DNA of 34,769 bases, taken from positions 1 through 34,769 of IMG/VR virus record IMGVR_UViG_3300027749_000299; one strand, given 5' to 3'. Shown here piece by piece: positions 10,701 to 18,391 of the stretch (its first letter is position 1; the number at the start of each line of letters is the position of its first letter). The position numbers and the translations under genes are program-made. The notes under the pieces are model-generated. The model had not been told where the DNA came from, ran no database searches, and saw only the letters and a program-made list of their open reading frames with translations. The DNA comes from a virus.

Positions 10701-12334
10701 CGCTCTACATCAGCAGCATATTGTTTAGCAGCACCGGTGCCAGCAAAGTCTTGCAGGAAAGTCTGTCCTGCTTCACCCTTGGATACTCCACGAGTTTCAG
10801 CAATAGTATTCCAGAGTCCAGTAAAGATTTGTTTTCTTTGACCTTCATCGCCAGCTTGGAAAGCCTCTTGAATAATACGAGAATGGTAACGAGTGTTGGA
10901 TAAACGCGCTAAACGATAGACTTGAGTTGAAGCATTAGCAGCAGAGGTATCAAAGAATCCATCTTTGAAATAAGGTATAGATGTAAACTTAGCAGCAAAG
11001 CGATCTATCTTTCCAGCAATTTGATCAGAAGATAAACGGTATGCTCCGTCTTGCTTTAGTTTTCCAACTTGTCTTTCGGCGCCAGCAATAGCCTCAGCGT
11101 TCTCATTAAGCCCTGTTGTGATATCTTGGTAAGCAATCCTACCATTACCGTAAAGTGCGGATACAAGTTTTTGTCCTACCTCATTTAGATTAAATACTTT
11201 GTCTGATGTTGTTAAAAATGTTACTCGTGCTTTACGAGAAAGATCTAACCTAGGGATCAGCGGAGTCTTACGAGCAGCTTGACCTTGTAGGATCTGTGAT
11301 ATATCAGCGTGGTTCTGTAAGTAATTGCGAGCAGTAGGCGCATCTTTAACACCAGCCTTAATAAATTCATCTTGTGCTGTTGGGCCAAACTCCGGCGCTA
11401 AGCGACGAAGATTAGTTGAGGCTTGTTCTGCCGCTACAATGTTTTTGGCTTTGCGTGCTTGATCTAATTTATCTAATTCAGGACCATAAGCATTAAAAAA
11501 GTTAACTACACCTGGTTTAGAAAAAGCACGATCTACGCCTTCAGCACTACCAGCAATCTTGAATAAAGCATAGTTAGCAACATCGTATGATTTCTTAGCT
11601 TTACCTAAAGCAAGGGTAGGATCAGCAAAGATCCGATATGAAGCATCAAAGAATCCTGAAATACCTTTGTATAAAGCGCCAGAACCTTCCATCGAACCTG
11701 GAAGTAAAAAGTTAGCAATCTGACGTCCTGGGGAATACTTAGCAGCTTGCGCTGCATCTAAAGCATCTTGGAAAAATTTATCAGTACCTTGTGCTGCGGA
11801 TGCAGCAACTTGCTTTTCAGCATCTGTTCCATTAGCAATAATAGAATCTAGTGAAGTTCCGCTAGCAACTTTCATTGCTACAGACATTGTATCTGCGCCA
11901 TATTGTTTCTTGGCAGCATCAATACGTCCTGGACTAAATACCTTATCGCCTTTATCATTTGCTATCTGAAAGGCTTTACCGAGATCAACACCTTGATCTA
12001 CAGCAATAGCACCAGTACGGTAAATGCGGGTCATAAAATCAGAGACTTCATTAAGCGCCTTAAATGGTGCAGCGATTGCTGTCTTTACGCCTTGAGTTAA
12101 ATAGTGAGCCGCGTCACCAAGCCAACCAACAGGGTTCATACCACCGAACAAAGCCGCGTGAGCAATTTGTTGATCTTGTGGCTTACTAGCAAAGGCTACT
12201 TTGGCTTGATCTTCAGGCATAGCCAAAAGAGCACGGTGTGAATCTAAAATTTTATTTAGAGCAGTAACTTGTTCTTGCTCTTTTGGGTTTAATCCGGCTT
12301 GTATGGCCGCGCTTTGTATGTTTGCGTTACCCAA
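7706..12334 (-). CDS. Giant virion protein (1542 aa), possible ejection protein
   Basis: The largest gene in the window: 1542 residues, about 13% of the sequence. It opens at a TTG with AGAGG upstream, directly after the preceding stop. The N-terminal ~250 residues are Ala/Gln/Lys-rich; an ordered region around residues 550-700 includes RMFGQNYRQWSRKMTDFWVI and a Pro/Arg-rich segment; a region near residue 1050 (LAFSITNFARFYRATEDFYR) is aromatic and basic. No transglycosylase, protease or polymerase motif was recognised. Its position between portal and scaffold, and its size, match internal virion or ejected proteins of N4-like and T7-like phages, but a polyvalent or polymerase-like activity is not excluded. 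Confidence 0.75.
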   Translation of the reverse strand: MGNANIQSAAIQAGLNPKEQEQVTALNKILDSHRALLAMPEDQAKVAFASKPQDQQIAHAALFGGMNPVGWLGDAAHYLTQGVKTAIAAPFKALNEVSDFMTRIYRTGAIAVDQGVDLGKAFQIANDKGDKVFSPGRIDAAKKQYGADTMSVAMKVASGTSLDSIIANGTDAEKQVAASAAQGTDKFFQDALDAAQAAKYSPGRQIANFLLPGSMEGSGALYKGISGFFDASYRIFADPTLALGKAKKSYDVANYALFKIAGSAEGVDRAFSKPGVVNFFNAYGPELDKLDQARKAKNIVAAEQASTNLRRLAPEFGPTAQDEFIKAGVKDAPTARNYLQNHADISQILQGQAARKTPLIPRLDLSRKARVTFLTTSDKVFNLNEVGQKLVSALYGNGRIAYQDITTGLNENAEAIAGAERQVGKLKQDGAYRLSSDQIAGKIDRFAAKFTSIPYFKDGFFDTSAANASTQVYRLARLSNTRYHSRIIQEAFQAGDEGQRKQIFTGLWNTIAETRGVSKGEAGQTFLQDFAGTGAAKQYAADVERTVTDENGVSKVIRDNPASFDGEQLALFPYQLSPAMAVPSIQDLSKLPALDALYSRMFGQNYRQWSRKMTDFWVIGTLAGPKFPVRNAAEDLMMHAAAGDSTWGIVKGRFLSTKIRQAQAQGNLGFIQKLVSRNQTKEYAQKISNAVESGSPDAARKVMAEAVLNDSIVSKLDPEATQILSEIANYGNLNDTLKAVSEGGKNALRGGDQYLNTSNDISRFGKMGAIEVDGVKYKASTGGQAYTDFNPVANKQSRISWLVQLGITSNDYLAKIAVKNLDKPEVAVAEMTKYLDELPTVLRNRFQSMSAKGVTSQQHAERAFQAVQNLYSKADGTLNTDLWNKIAKLDKSGNRVVSTADLRLSDLPNTTDLAPKFVHGPTLVPVSESSNQAAGLIDRTWDYMGEANSRFSREPAVLDAMIRIRKDMISSGYDKHYMDLMTTGKTGDDLIKATEYAKAHLVSISEDMAKQRILAYVDNPAVRSQLAFSITNFARFYRATEDFYRRVYRTVKYNPEALTRASLTYEGIAHSGFIQTDDAGNQYFFYPGLTPVYNVMNKMLKAFGVKDAFKTGIPVDFGAQLKMITPSLNPDSLFPTFSGPVAAVPIKAIGNIIPQVKDLEQYLTGTYGPDQPMISAILPGHVNRLLAALSTDERNSQFASAARKAATYLEANGHGLDVKIDPKTGQEIPPSAGEIADYQNKLQGSTMTVLALRFLMGFISPATPSVTLKSDMANWVKDNQRVSYKQVFNNLINQYNGDIDKATKEWLRLFPKEMPYTISETESTVNANVRAVTSATDWIKNNQDVLKKYPEGGAYLIPQAGKFDFNAYKLLQTAGLKTNKTLTDFVRQVASSKDIQTYYDMKDKFDQQMSITLDTAAKRQIRDQWTAWSDEFKGARPLLQEQLGTGSATAIQRTKALNDLRLMLNDKTVTTQQNVQSKLREMLSAYDAYVTNRDFANQPSSNFSQQYKDALKMGAKQQIQNIAQGDPSTLAAFNTMFAPLLR

Positions 12335-12769
12335 TTACATACCTCTTGCTTGTGCTTGTTGATACAAAATACCGATTTCACCGGTAGTATCGTAAGGAAG
12401 CATCTTAGCAAGAGTGTCAGATAGTTTAACGCTTGCGAATTGTGATGTCATACGCAAAGCATTTGCTCCAGCCCCAGCACCAATATTAACTCCGTGAGTA
12501 ATAGGTTCATTAGGACGATCTGATGGAGCATAAAGAGAAGTTACTGGTGTACTTGATTGACTAGGTGCATTACTTGCTGCTTGACGAACTTCGGTATTAG
12601 TTGCACCGCGAACATCAGGAGTTGAAGCAAGTGTGGCACCAGATTTAGTTGCGTCGTATGCTACGCCGCCACCGTATTCTGGAGCCTGATATTGCAAGTC
12701 AGTACGCTTTGACTTATCCCCAGGACCGGAAACACCCTGCATAGGGTTTGTCGCTTCATTAAGCGCCAT
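12335..12769 (-). CDS. Hypothetical virion-block protein, 144 aa
   Basis: A 144-residue protein with a disordered Gly/Ser/Ala/Thr N-terminal two thirds (NEATNPMQGVSGPGDKSKRT) and a helical C-terminus (LAKMLPYDTTGEIGILYQQA). The start shares one base with the preceding stop (TAATG). It is the immediate upstream partner of the 1542-residue gene and may be its chaperone or a minor virion protein. Family not recognised. Confidence 0.75.
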   Translation of the reverse strand: MALNEATNPMQGVSGPGDKSKRTDLQYQAPEYGGGVAYDATKSGATLASTPDVRGATNTEVRQAASNAPSQSSTPVTSLYAPSDRPNEPITHGVNIGAGAGANALRMTSQFASVKLSDTLAKMLPYDTTGEIGILYQQAQARGM

Positions 12770-12978
12770 TATTCCTCCTGTAATGTTTCTAATTCTTGAC
12801 TAAACGCCTCTTGCGCTTTAGTTAACTTGGTTTCTCTGTTAGCGTGGTAGATCGAAATCTCCATTAACTCTTCTGTAAGAGTCATAACGCTAGATGCAAT
12901 GTTGTGTAAGAAACCCGAAAACACAACAAGGAAATCTGCTAAGCGTATTGAGCGTGGTACATAGTCATTGTTATCCAC
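12769..12978 (-). CDS. Hypothetical small protein, 69-71 aa
   Basis: A small protein with an N-terminal hydrophobic segment (LADFLVVFSGFLHNIASSVM) and a C-terminal Glu/Lys coiled coil (ETKLTKAQEAFSQELETLQE). Two starts are possible: TTG at 12984 or GTG at 12978; the GTG has better spacing from AAAGGCGG and is used here. Hydrophobic helix plus coiled coil may mean a membrane-associated or head-tail junction peptide. Family not recognised. Confidence 0.68.
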   Translation of the reverse strand: MDNNDYVPRSIRLADFLVVFSGFLHNIASSVMTLTEELMEISIYHANRETKLTKAQEAFSQELETLQEE

Positions 12979-13002
12979 GCCCAACCGCCTTTCAAAATTG
13001 AT

Positions 13003-13140
13003 TTACTTCTTTACTTTCTTACCTGGCTTAGCTGCACCTGCGAATGGTTGAAAAACCTTTCCGCCTGTAACTACGCTGCCTTCTTTTGAGCCTTCATCTG
13101 GCTTCTTATAAGTTGCTGGAGCTTGTGTACCTTTGTTCAT
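13003..13140 (-). CDS. Small Lys/Gly-rich protein, 45 aa
   Basis: Forty-five codons starting MNKGTQAPATYKKPDEGSKE and ending in KPGKKVKK. Probably disordered and basic. AAAAGGAGGTGCAAA upstream is an excellent ribosome-binding site. It resembles the 55-residue protein at 2616-2783 in composition. It sits 16 bases after the portal stop. Function unknown. Confidence 0.7.
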   Translation of the reverse strand: MNKGTQAPATYKKPDEGSKEGSVVTGGKVFQPFAGAAKPGKKVKK

Positions 13141-13156
13141 TTTGCACCTCCTTTTC

Positions 13157-14929
13157 TTATGCTGCGCCGATTGATGCAAGCAATGATGCTATATCTGGTT
13201 TTCCTTGAGGAACTTGTGGTCCAGCAGCAGGGTTTGCGCCACCTTGGGGTTGTGGAGATTGGGGCTGCGAGGCAGGGGTGGGAAATCCACCTGCTGCTGG
13301 AGACATAGGAGGCTGTCCTGGTGAACCTTGCGGTACTCCACCAGAAGCAGGTTGTTCAGGCGCAAACGCCTTCTCAACTACTGTTTCAATCATAAGGCCC
13401 TTTTGACGGCCCTTGATGACATCTGCAATTCTAGTAATAACTAATGATACATCTTGACCTTGAGAAGCAAGGGTTGGTACGGCTTGTGCGTATTGGGATA
13501 CTGCAAGTCGTAGCGCATCGCGCATCTCTTCGATATCAACCTTTTGTTCTTCTTGGCTGATGTTAATTTCAACTGGTAGTTCACGGCGTACATAGTCACG
13601 TGATACAAGTTTGTCTGAACGCATCTGTAGCAACGCAACGATAGCGTTGTTAGGGTTCATACCGGACATAATTCCATAACGAACATCTACAGAATAATCA
13701 CCAGCGATTGCCTTTGATGGTGTGTACTTCATTGAGAATGGCATACCATCATCAAGTCCACGAATTTCCTTGACCTTATTGCCAAAGATCTTCTCATCAA
13801 CCTTGAAAGCCATTGATAGCAAGTGTGTGAACATCAAAGCAAATTGTGCTTGTGCTGCCTTAATTTGTGAATCAAAGCCAGCCTGTAGTGCTTGTACACC
13901 ACGACCGGTAATAACAGATGCGCTTACATCTCCTGAACGAGTTTCAGGATAACGAGCACCCATACGAAGTTCACGATCAAGTACTTGTGACTCCTGAAAT
14001 ACTCCAGCAGGTAGTTCTAGTGGAACGCGACGAATACCTTGTGGGTTAGATGAACGCATAATTGAATCAGGTCCAAGAGCAAGTTCCTGTACATCCTGTG
14101 GGATAGCAATAGGTGCTTGTACTGATTTCTCAGCGGCTTGAATCTGTAGAACTGCAAAGCGTGCTTTAGCAAGTTGTACTGCTAATACGTCATCGAACTG
14201 ACCGCGTGCTTCACCATCAATAGTTGGGCGTAGTGCAACAGCAACTAGACACTCACCAACTGGGTTTGGAGTGCGGGCTAGGACTAGATCCTTGCGCTCA
14301 GGGCAATAGATAACATCTTGATCCTTGTCGTGATAGCGAACAAGTGAAAGATATGGAGAACCTGGGGTATAAAGATTGCGGTTCATAATCTGATCAGCAA
14401 ACTCTGGGTACATAGATGCTAGTTGTTGTGCATCCATACCTACGATTTGTGTCAAAGATATGCAACGACCAAAGCGATCTACTTCTGGATAAGCGCCGAA
14501 TGGGTTAATCAAAGAAATTGTTGGCTCACCGGTATCGTAATCCATATCAATACGACCAATAAGTTGACCGTAGGTGTTATACCAATCAGCACCGGTATAC
14601 ATTTGAACTTGTAGATTAGAACGATCTACATAGTAGTTAGCAATACGGGTACGGTTATCGGCTGCTTTACGGGCTGTATCAGAAACCATATTAGATGCTG
14701 AGCAGTTGAATGATGGTAGCGGTGCCATTGCTTCTGCAAGGTCACGTGCTGCTACGTCAATCATATTAGCAACTAGAGGCTTTGGGTATTCTTCAGAAAA
14801 CATCGAAGGATATACCTTGGAGATGTCTCCTTGACGTGCCGAAAGCACATCACGCATACGGCCGTCGCGTGCAGAACTTGTAGTCTGCAAACGAGAAACC
14901 TTAGCGGTAATCTCTCTGATGTTTAGCAA
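13157..14929 (-). CDS. Portal protein
   Basis: A 590-residue protein opening at a TTG with AAAGGA seven bases upstream. The N-terminal half reads as a portal: VYPSMFSEEYPKPLVANMID, then VDRSNLQVQMYTGADWYNTY and a segment on INPFGAYPEVDRFGRCISL. The last 70 residues are Pro/Gln/Gly-rich and disordered. Portals form the dodecameric DNA gate at one capsid vertex and dock the terminase. Gene order (terminase, small genes, portal, internal proteins, scaffold, capsid) supports the call. The disordered tail could project into the capsid or contact internal proteins (inference). Confidence 0.85.
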   Translation of the reverse strand: MLNIREITAKVSRLQTTSSARDGRMRDVLSARQGDISKVYPSMFSEEYPKPLVANMIDVAARDLAEAMAPLPSFNCSASNMVSDTARKAADNRTRIANYYVDRSNLQVQMYTGADWYNTYGQLIGRIDMDYDTGEPTISLINPFGAYPEVDRFGRCISLTQIVGMDAQQLASMYPEFADQIMNRNLYTPGSPYLSLVRYHDKDQDVIYCPERKDLVLARTPNPVGECLVAVALRPTIDGEARGQFDDVLAVQLAKARFAVLQIQAAEKSVQAPIAIPQDVQELALGPDSIMRSSNPQGIRRVPLELPAGVFQESQVLDRELRMGARYPETRSGDVSASVITGRGVQALQAGFDSQIKAAQAQFALMFTHLLSMAFKVDEKIFGNKVKEIRGLDDGMPFSMKYTPSKAIAGDYSVDVRYGIMSGMNPNNAIVALLQMRSDKLVSRDYVRRELPVEINISQEEQKVDIEEMRDALRLAVSQYAQAVPTLASQGQDVSLVITRIADVIKGRQKGLMIETVVEKAFAPEQPASGGVPQGSPGQPPMSPAAGGFPTPASQPQSPQPQGGANPAAGPQVPQGKPDIASLLASIGAA

Positions 14930-14943
14930 TTAGAATCCTTTAA

Positions 14944-15357
14944 TTAGTTTGTTGCGCCGTTAGGCCAAACGCCAGTTTTTTTAGCAATAGCAGTTTTTGA
15001 TACACCAATATCTTTTATTTTACCCGCTGCTGCTTGATTTTTTAATTTATTTTCAGCAGTATCAATAGTTTTTGTTTGATCTTTTTCTGTTAATGAAGGC
15101 GTAGAAGTTTGCGTTGGAATTCTTACACTAGTGTTCTGTACTTGTGTTGGTTGTGACGTAATTTGTACGCTTTGAGATACTGGTTTAGTATGGTTTGCAT
15201 TATCAGTAACGTGGTGATCTGCTTGTGTACCTTTATTAACAGTAACTGTTGGTTTTGTTACTGAAAAAGAATTTGCTATACCAGTGTTACTAGTGCTATC
15301 TGATAAACGAATTGTTTTAGATGGTGCTACTGTAGAGGTAATATTAACTTTAGCCAT
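14944..15357 (-). CDS. Thr/Ser/Lys-rich low-complexity protein, 137 aa
   Basis: A 137-residue protein starting MAKVNITSTVAPSKTIRLSD, two bases after the previous stop; a longer in-frame start at 15402 would overlap that gene and is less likely. Composition is Thr/Ser/Gln/Lys-rich with alternating strand-like segments, ending KKTGVWPNGATN. It may be a virion decoration or tail-associated protein, but no family was recognised. Confidence 0.7.
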   Translation of the reverse strand: MAKVNITSTVAPSKTIRLSDSTSNTGIANSFSVTKPTVTVNKGTQADHHVTDNANHTKPVSQSVQITSQPTQVQNTSVRIPTQTSTPSLTEKDQTKTIDTAENKLKNQAAAGKIKDIGVSKTAIAKKTGVWPNGATN

Positions 15358-15359
15358 AA

Positions 15360-15551
15360 TTACATACCCTGATCTGTTTGACCGTGAATAGCTGTTGGCC
15401 ATTCAACATAGTCAGCAGCATTGGCTTGAGTTTCAGCCTCTGTATACTTGCGGTCTGTTTCAACGTTAATCTGTGGCTCAGTAACAGCACCCTTATCGTA
15501 GTACTCTTCTTCACCCTTTGCGTTAGTTCTCCAGCTTGGTGTAACGGCCAT
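15360..15551 (-). CDS. Hypothetical 63-aa protein
   Basis: Sixty-three residues starting MAVTPSWRTNAKGEEEYYDK and ending in EWPTAIHGQTDQGM. Acidic, probably disordered at the N-terminus with a short helix in the middle. It starts two bases after the preceding gene and belongs to the same chain of small genes between terminase and portal. Function unknown. Confidence 0.75.
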   Translation of the reverse strand: MAVTPSWRTNAKGEEEYYDKGAVTEPQINVETDRKYTEAETQANAADYVEWPTAIHGQTDQGM

Positions 15552-15553
15552 AA

Positions 15554-15721
15554 TTATTTACCCTTTTTCTTCATCATTATTTTCATACCAACTTTAGTTT
15601 CACGAGCCTTTTCAGATTTAGACTCGCCTTTTTTCATTTCAGTCTTTTTGGTTTTTGCTGGTTCTGTCTTTTCAAAAGCGGCATATGCTGCCTTTTTGCT
15701 AATTTTCTTTACTGCTGCCAT
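15554..15721 (-). CDS. Lysine-rich small protein, 55 aa
   Basis: Fifty-five codons beginning MAAVKKISKKAAYAAFEKTE and ending in a Met/Lys run. About a third of the residues are lysine. ACAAGGAGAGACA upstream is a strong ribosome-binding site, 12 bases after the terminase stop. The charge suggests nucleic-acid binding or capsid-internal use; there is no recognised domain. Confidence 0.72.
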   Translation of the reverse strand: MAAVKKISKKAAYAAFEKTEPAKTKKTEMKKGESKSEKARETKVGMKIMMKKKGK

Positions 15722-15733
15722 TGTCTCTCCTTG

Positions 15734-17593
15734 TTAGATGAACTGGGTTTGTTGCTCTGCTAATAGCTCATCAATGTTGATGACTATACGTTTTTGTTTT
15801 TCCCTAGTGGAAAGATATGGATTCTTCAAATGGTGCTTTGCGTACTGACCATTGTTTAGCATCTCTCTAGCCCTGATTTCACAGAACCAAAGAGCCATAA
15901 CCATATCGGTCTTGCCTTTAGTATTAGGTGACCAAGTTATCAACTGCTCTATTAGGGCCTTGATGTTCTCGGTTTGATCACTTGGTAGGTGGATCAAATT
16001 ATCGCGGTGGTGTTTGCCATCGGCTTGCTTGGTTCCAAACAACGGACTCATAGCAGATACACCAAAGCCAGCATCCCATTTGTTACTACCAGTATGATGC
16101 TCACGAAGTATGACGCCTCGGTTTGTTAAGAACTGGCGGATGCCTTCGTCTTGAGTTAAGAAAGCCTGAAATGCGTTCTTTTCAATCGTCCACTCTGCCG
16201 GCTTGTAAATCTCAGTCCAGCTAAATATGATCTCGCGGATCTGGGCTGGGGATGGACGGCTAATTTTAATTGCATCTATGATGTAGCGCTTATAGGTTGT
16301 ACGATCAATGGCGTACATAACTGCTGCGGTATCACCGACGATAGCTGGGTCCATACCAGCGATAAAAGTAAAGTTGCTAGTAGTTAAAGGATGACCTGGA
16401 TGACCCGGAGTTAGCGGTCCAGACTTTCGCATACCGTCAATAGAACCTCGAACACATACTGGGTCAAAGGCTGAGTTGTCTGCGACATCTTGTTGCTGAT
16501 AGATTAGCGCCCAAGTTGAAGCATCCATAGCTTGACGTTCATTAAATAAGTTTCGACCAGACCAACGAGGGTATAGTCCATCCTCGTTCTTCTCGTTCTC
16601 TTCTTGTCCATCAAAGGGTTGATCGGATGCTGGCCAAAGAGTTACCCAACTATCGGGGTTCTCGTTTGTTTCAAGAAGCGCTGGCATAGCAAGATACTTC
16701 CAAGGCACTAAGCCACCTGGGTATCTATCTTCACTGCGTAGTTCTCGGTATAGATCCACGTTGGCTACCCGCGTACCAATAATGATTAACTTGCCGGTAG
16801 GGTTAAGACGAGATCTAACATCTTGGGTTAGCCACTTGATCTGGCGTTCAAAGTCATTGGCGTTGCTTAAAGTAACAGCATCGTCTACAATAATCATATC
16901 TGCACGCTTACCATAGATCTGACCACCGATACCTACGGCTTCGATGTTTGGATCTTTTTCACCAGACTCTCTAAGCTCATCACCAAAGGTAACTCGGGTG
17001 GCTTGCCAAGAAGCAGTCTTAGATTTGAACCCAACCCCAGCAGCGTATGCAGATTGTAGCGCCTCATATTGAGGATGTGTTAAGCGTTGCTTAATAGCAT
17101 ACAAGAAGTCTGCCGCTAGGCGCTGAGTTTGGGAAACTATCAGTACTCTAAAGTTTGGGTTCTGACATACTTGCCAGGTAACATAATCCACCGTCACAGT
17201 CATAGACTTGGCGTGGTTTGGTGGGATGTTAATAAGGATGCGGTTCTGAGCTAGACCTGGCTCATACTTCATACTGGGGTGTAACCAGCTTGGCTCACGG
17301 CCTTCAATAACATCTACTAGGTTCTGTTGATGTGGAAAAGTCTTACTATGAAGGAAGCGTTGTCTGAACTCTGCAAAGGTAATGTCGTGGACATCGGATG
17401 AGGCAAAGGCTTTGTCTTTTAGTCCTAGCCTAGTACGATCCATCTTGTCTGCAAATACTTTATCTGTACGGCGGTAGTACTCATAAGTCTTCATAGACTT
17501 ACCGGCGGAGCCTACTGCTGTCTCGACCGTATTGTTTTCCGCGACCGAGGAGAGGATAATTCTTTTAGCAATATCAGCCGAGTTTTCAGCCAT
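15734..17593 (-). CDS. terL: Terminase large subunit with N-terminal HTH-like region
   Basis: A 619-residue DNA-packaging motor. A Walker-A-like loop is IPPNHAKS (about residues 123-130) and Walker B is ADMIIVDDAV (about 238-247). The C-terminal RNase H-type nuclease begins at FIAGMDPAIVGDTAAVMYAI, with the first catalytic aspartate in GMDP. The first 60 residues (IILSSVAENNTVETAVGSAG, then a YRRTDKVFADKMDRTR segment) look like the helix-turn-helix region of small terminases, and no separate small terminase was found, so the two functions may be fused. TAGGAG precedes the ATG. It is the first gene of the minus-strand late operon, adjacent to the putative origin. Confidence 0.93.
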   Translation of the reverse strand: MAENSADIAKRIILSSVAENNTVETAVGSAGKSMKTYEYYRRTDKVFADKMDRTRLGLKDKAFASSDVHDITFAEFRQRFLHSKTFPHQQNLVDVIEGREPSWLHPSMKYEPGLAQNRILINIPPNHAKSMTVTVDYVTWQVCQNPNFRVLIVSQTQRLAADFLYAIKQRLTHPQYEALQSAYAAGVGFKSKTASWQATRVTFGDELRESGEKDPNIEAVGIGGQIYGKRADMIIVDDAVTLSNANDFERQIKWLTQDVRSRLNPTGKLIIIGTRVANVDLYRELRSEDRYPGGLVPWKYLAMPALLETNENPDSWVTLWPASDQPFDGQEENEKNEDGLYPRWSGRNLFNERQAMDASTWALIYQQQDVADNSAFDPVCVRGSIDGMRKSGPLTPGHPGHPLTTSNFTFIAGMDPAIVGDTAAVMYAIDRTTYKRYIIDAIKISRPSPAQIREIIFSWTEIYKPAEWTIEKNAFQAFLTQDEGIRQFLTNRGVILREHHTGSNKWDAGFGVSAMSPLFGTKQADGKHHRDNLIHLPSDQTENIKALIEQLITWSPNTKGKTDMVMALWFCEIRAREMLNNGQYAKHHLKNPYLSTREKQKRIVINIDELLAEQQTQFI

Positions 17594-17607
17594 CTATTCT
17601 CCTATAG

Positions 17608-17690
17608 TTATACACAGGCTGTGGATATCCCTGTGGATAAACATCGGCCGTGATTAAAAATTTTTTTATACTAGGTTAGTAATTTATCTA
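17608..17690. other. Putative replication origin: DnaA-box-like sites and AT-rich tract
   Basis: Within 33 bases there are three sites matching or nearly matching the DnaA consensus TTATNCACA: TTATACACA at 17608-17616 on plus, ATATCCACA as the reverse complement of 17620-17628 (one mismatch), and TTATCCACA as the reverse complement of 17632-17640. Beside them lies an AT-rich tract (17653-17680) that could unwind. A further perfect box (TTATCCACA) lies at 17881-17889. Location at the divergent switch between transcription blocks is typical for origins. Host DnaA use is inferred. Confidence 0.55.
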
Positions 17691-17729
17691 CTGGAGAAGG
17701 GTAGATACAATACACCCGACTAAATGCTT

Positions 17730-17858
17730 GGAGCAGCTCGGGCTTGAGCGCCCGAGGGAGCCACAGCGAACTGAGGGGTAAGTTAGCACTACGCCCTAGG
17801 GGGCTTCGTCAGAAGCCACACGGTAGGGTAAAACTCATCACACCCCGTTTTACGCTCC
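17730..17858. ncRNA. Potential structured RNA or multi-branched DNA element
   Basis: Four nested stems fit one multi-branched fold: closing stem GGAGC (17730-17734) with GCTCC (17854-17858); hairpin CTCGGGC/GCCCGAG (17737-17743, 17750-17756) with a TTGAGC loop; hairpin GGCTTC/GAAGCC (17802-17807, 17812-17817) with a GTCA loop; and GTAAAAC/GTTTTAC (17828-17834, 17847-17853) immediately inside the closing stem. No long ORF fits this stretch. Either strand could be transcribed; TACAAT upstream at about 17706 is a possible plus-strand -10. It is not a tRNA. The strand and the transcript's existence are unproven. Confidence 0.4.
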
Positions 17859-18106
17859 TACTATATATAAGGCAGGAAAGTTATCCACATTCCGACATTT
17901 TCCAAAACTATTTTCTAATTGTGGTGTAACTCACATATAACGGGCGGTATATTGTACATTTTTATATTGCGGTGTCCAATTTAGTCGAAATATATGTTTG
18001 GGGTACACAACATCAACGTTACAGTTATTCAGTAACGGGGGGTGCGTTTTTTGCCGTAATCTGCCCGCCGTCTGCCCGCGTTGCCCCGCCGTACGGTGCC
18101 GAAAGC

Positions 18107-18196
18107 GGGGCGATCGGGGCGGTTGGGTGGTTGGGTGGTGCGGGTAGGCTGCCTAACTATAGGGCAGCACCAACCCAACCTAACCAACCCAACCAA
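18107..18196 (+). repeat. G-quadruplex-capable tract with long imperfect inverted repeat
   Basis: The plus strand has five G3-4 runs spaced by 5-6 bases (18107-18110, 18116-18119, 18125-18127, 18133-18135, 18142-18144), which meets the usual G-quadruplex pattern. The same G-rich half (about 18120-18141, GGTTGGGTGGTTGGGTGGTG) is mirrored by a C-rich arm at 18167-18196 (GCACCAACCCAACC and onward), with an inner GCTGCC/GGCAGC stem. The tract can therefore switch between a quadruplex and a long hairpin. It sits in the non-coding divergent region, consistent with an origin, a transcription barrier or a packaging site. Confidence 0.6.
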
Positions 18197-18202
18197 CCAA
18201 CG

Positions 18203-18266
18203 CTGGCACCAACTGGCACCCAGCTCAGCTCAGATCAGATCAGTCATTACCGGCTGGCACTGGCCA
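18203..18266 (+). repeat. Short direct repeats (CTGGCAC and CAGMT units)
   Basis: CTGGCAC occurs at 18203, 18213 and 18254, with a related CTGGCCA at 18260. Between them, CAGCT CAGCT CAGAT CAGAT CAG (18221-18243) is a five-base tandem series. A CCCAG/CTGGG hairpin follows (about 18268-18283). Iteron-like clusters of this kind are expected near initiator-binding sites, but the units are short and could be sequence drift. Confidence 0.45.
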
Positions 18267-18391
18267 ACTCCCAGCTATTACTGGGTGAAATAGTGAAGGC
18301 CTAACCCGTCGAACTGCACCCAGTTCTGGTAGTAATAAGCTCGACTAAGTGTGAGCCAGATCACCCAAAGAATCTTTCAGATATCTATTGA

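Noticed and set aside
15358-15402. N-terminal extension of the 137-residue protein
   Set aside because: It would overlap the 63-residue gene; the start at 15357, two bases after that gene's stop, fits the operon style.
18017-18052. CGTTAC/GTAACG hairpin followed by TTTTTT as a terminator
   Set aside because: The T run begins nine bases after the stem, too far for a standard intrinsic terminator; it may still be a minor element.
17972-18304. A 110-codon plus-strand open frame across the G-rich and C-rich repeats
   Set aside because: Its GTG has no ribosome-binding site, and the protein is a read-through of repeats (PTQPNQPNQPT). The region is better explained as non-coding structure.
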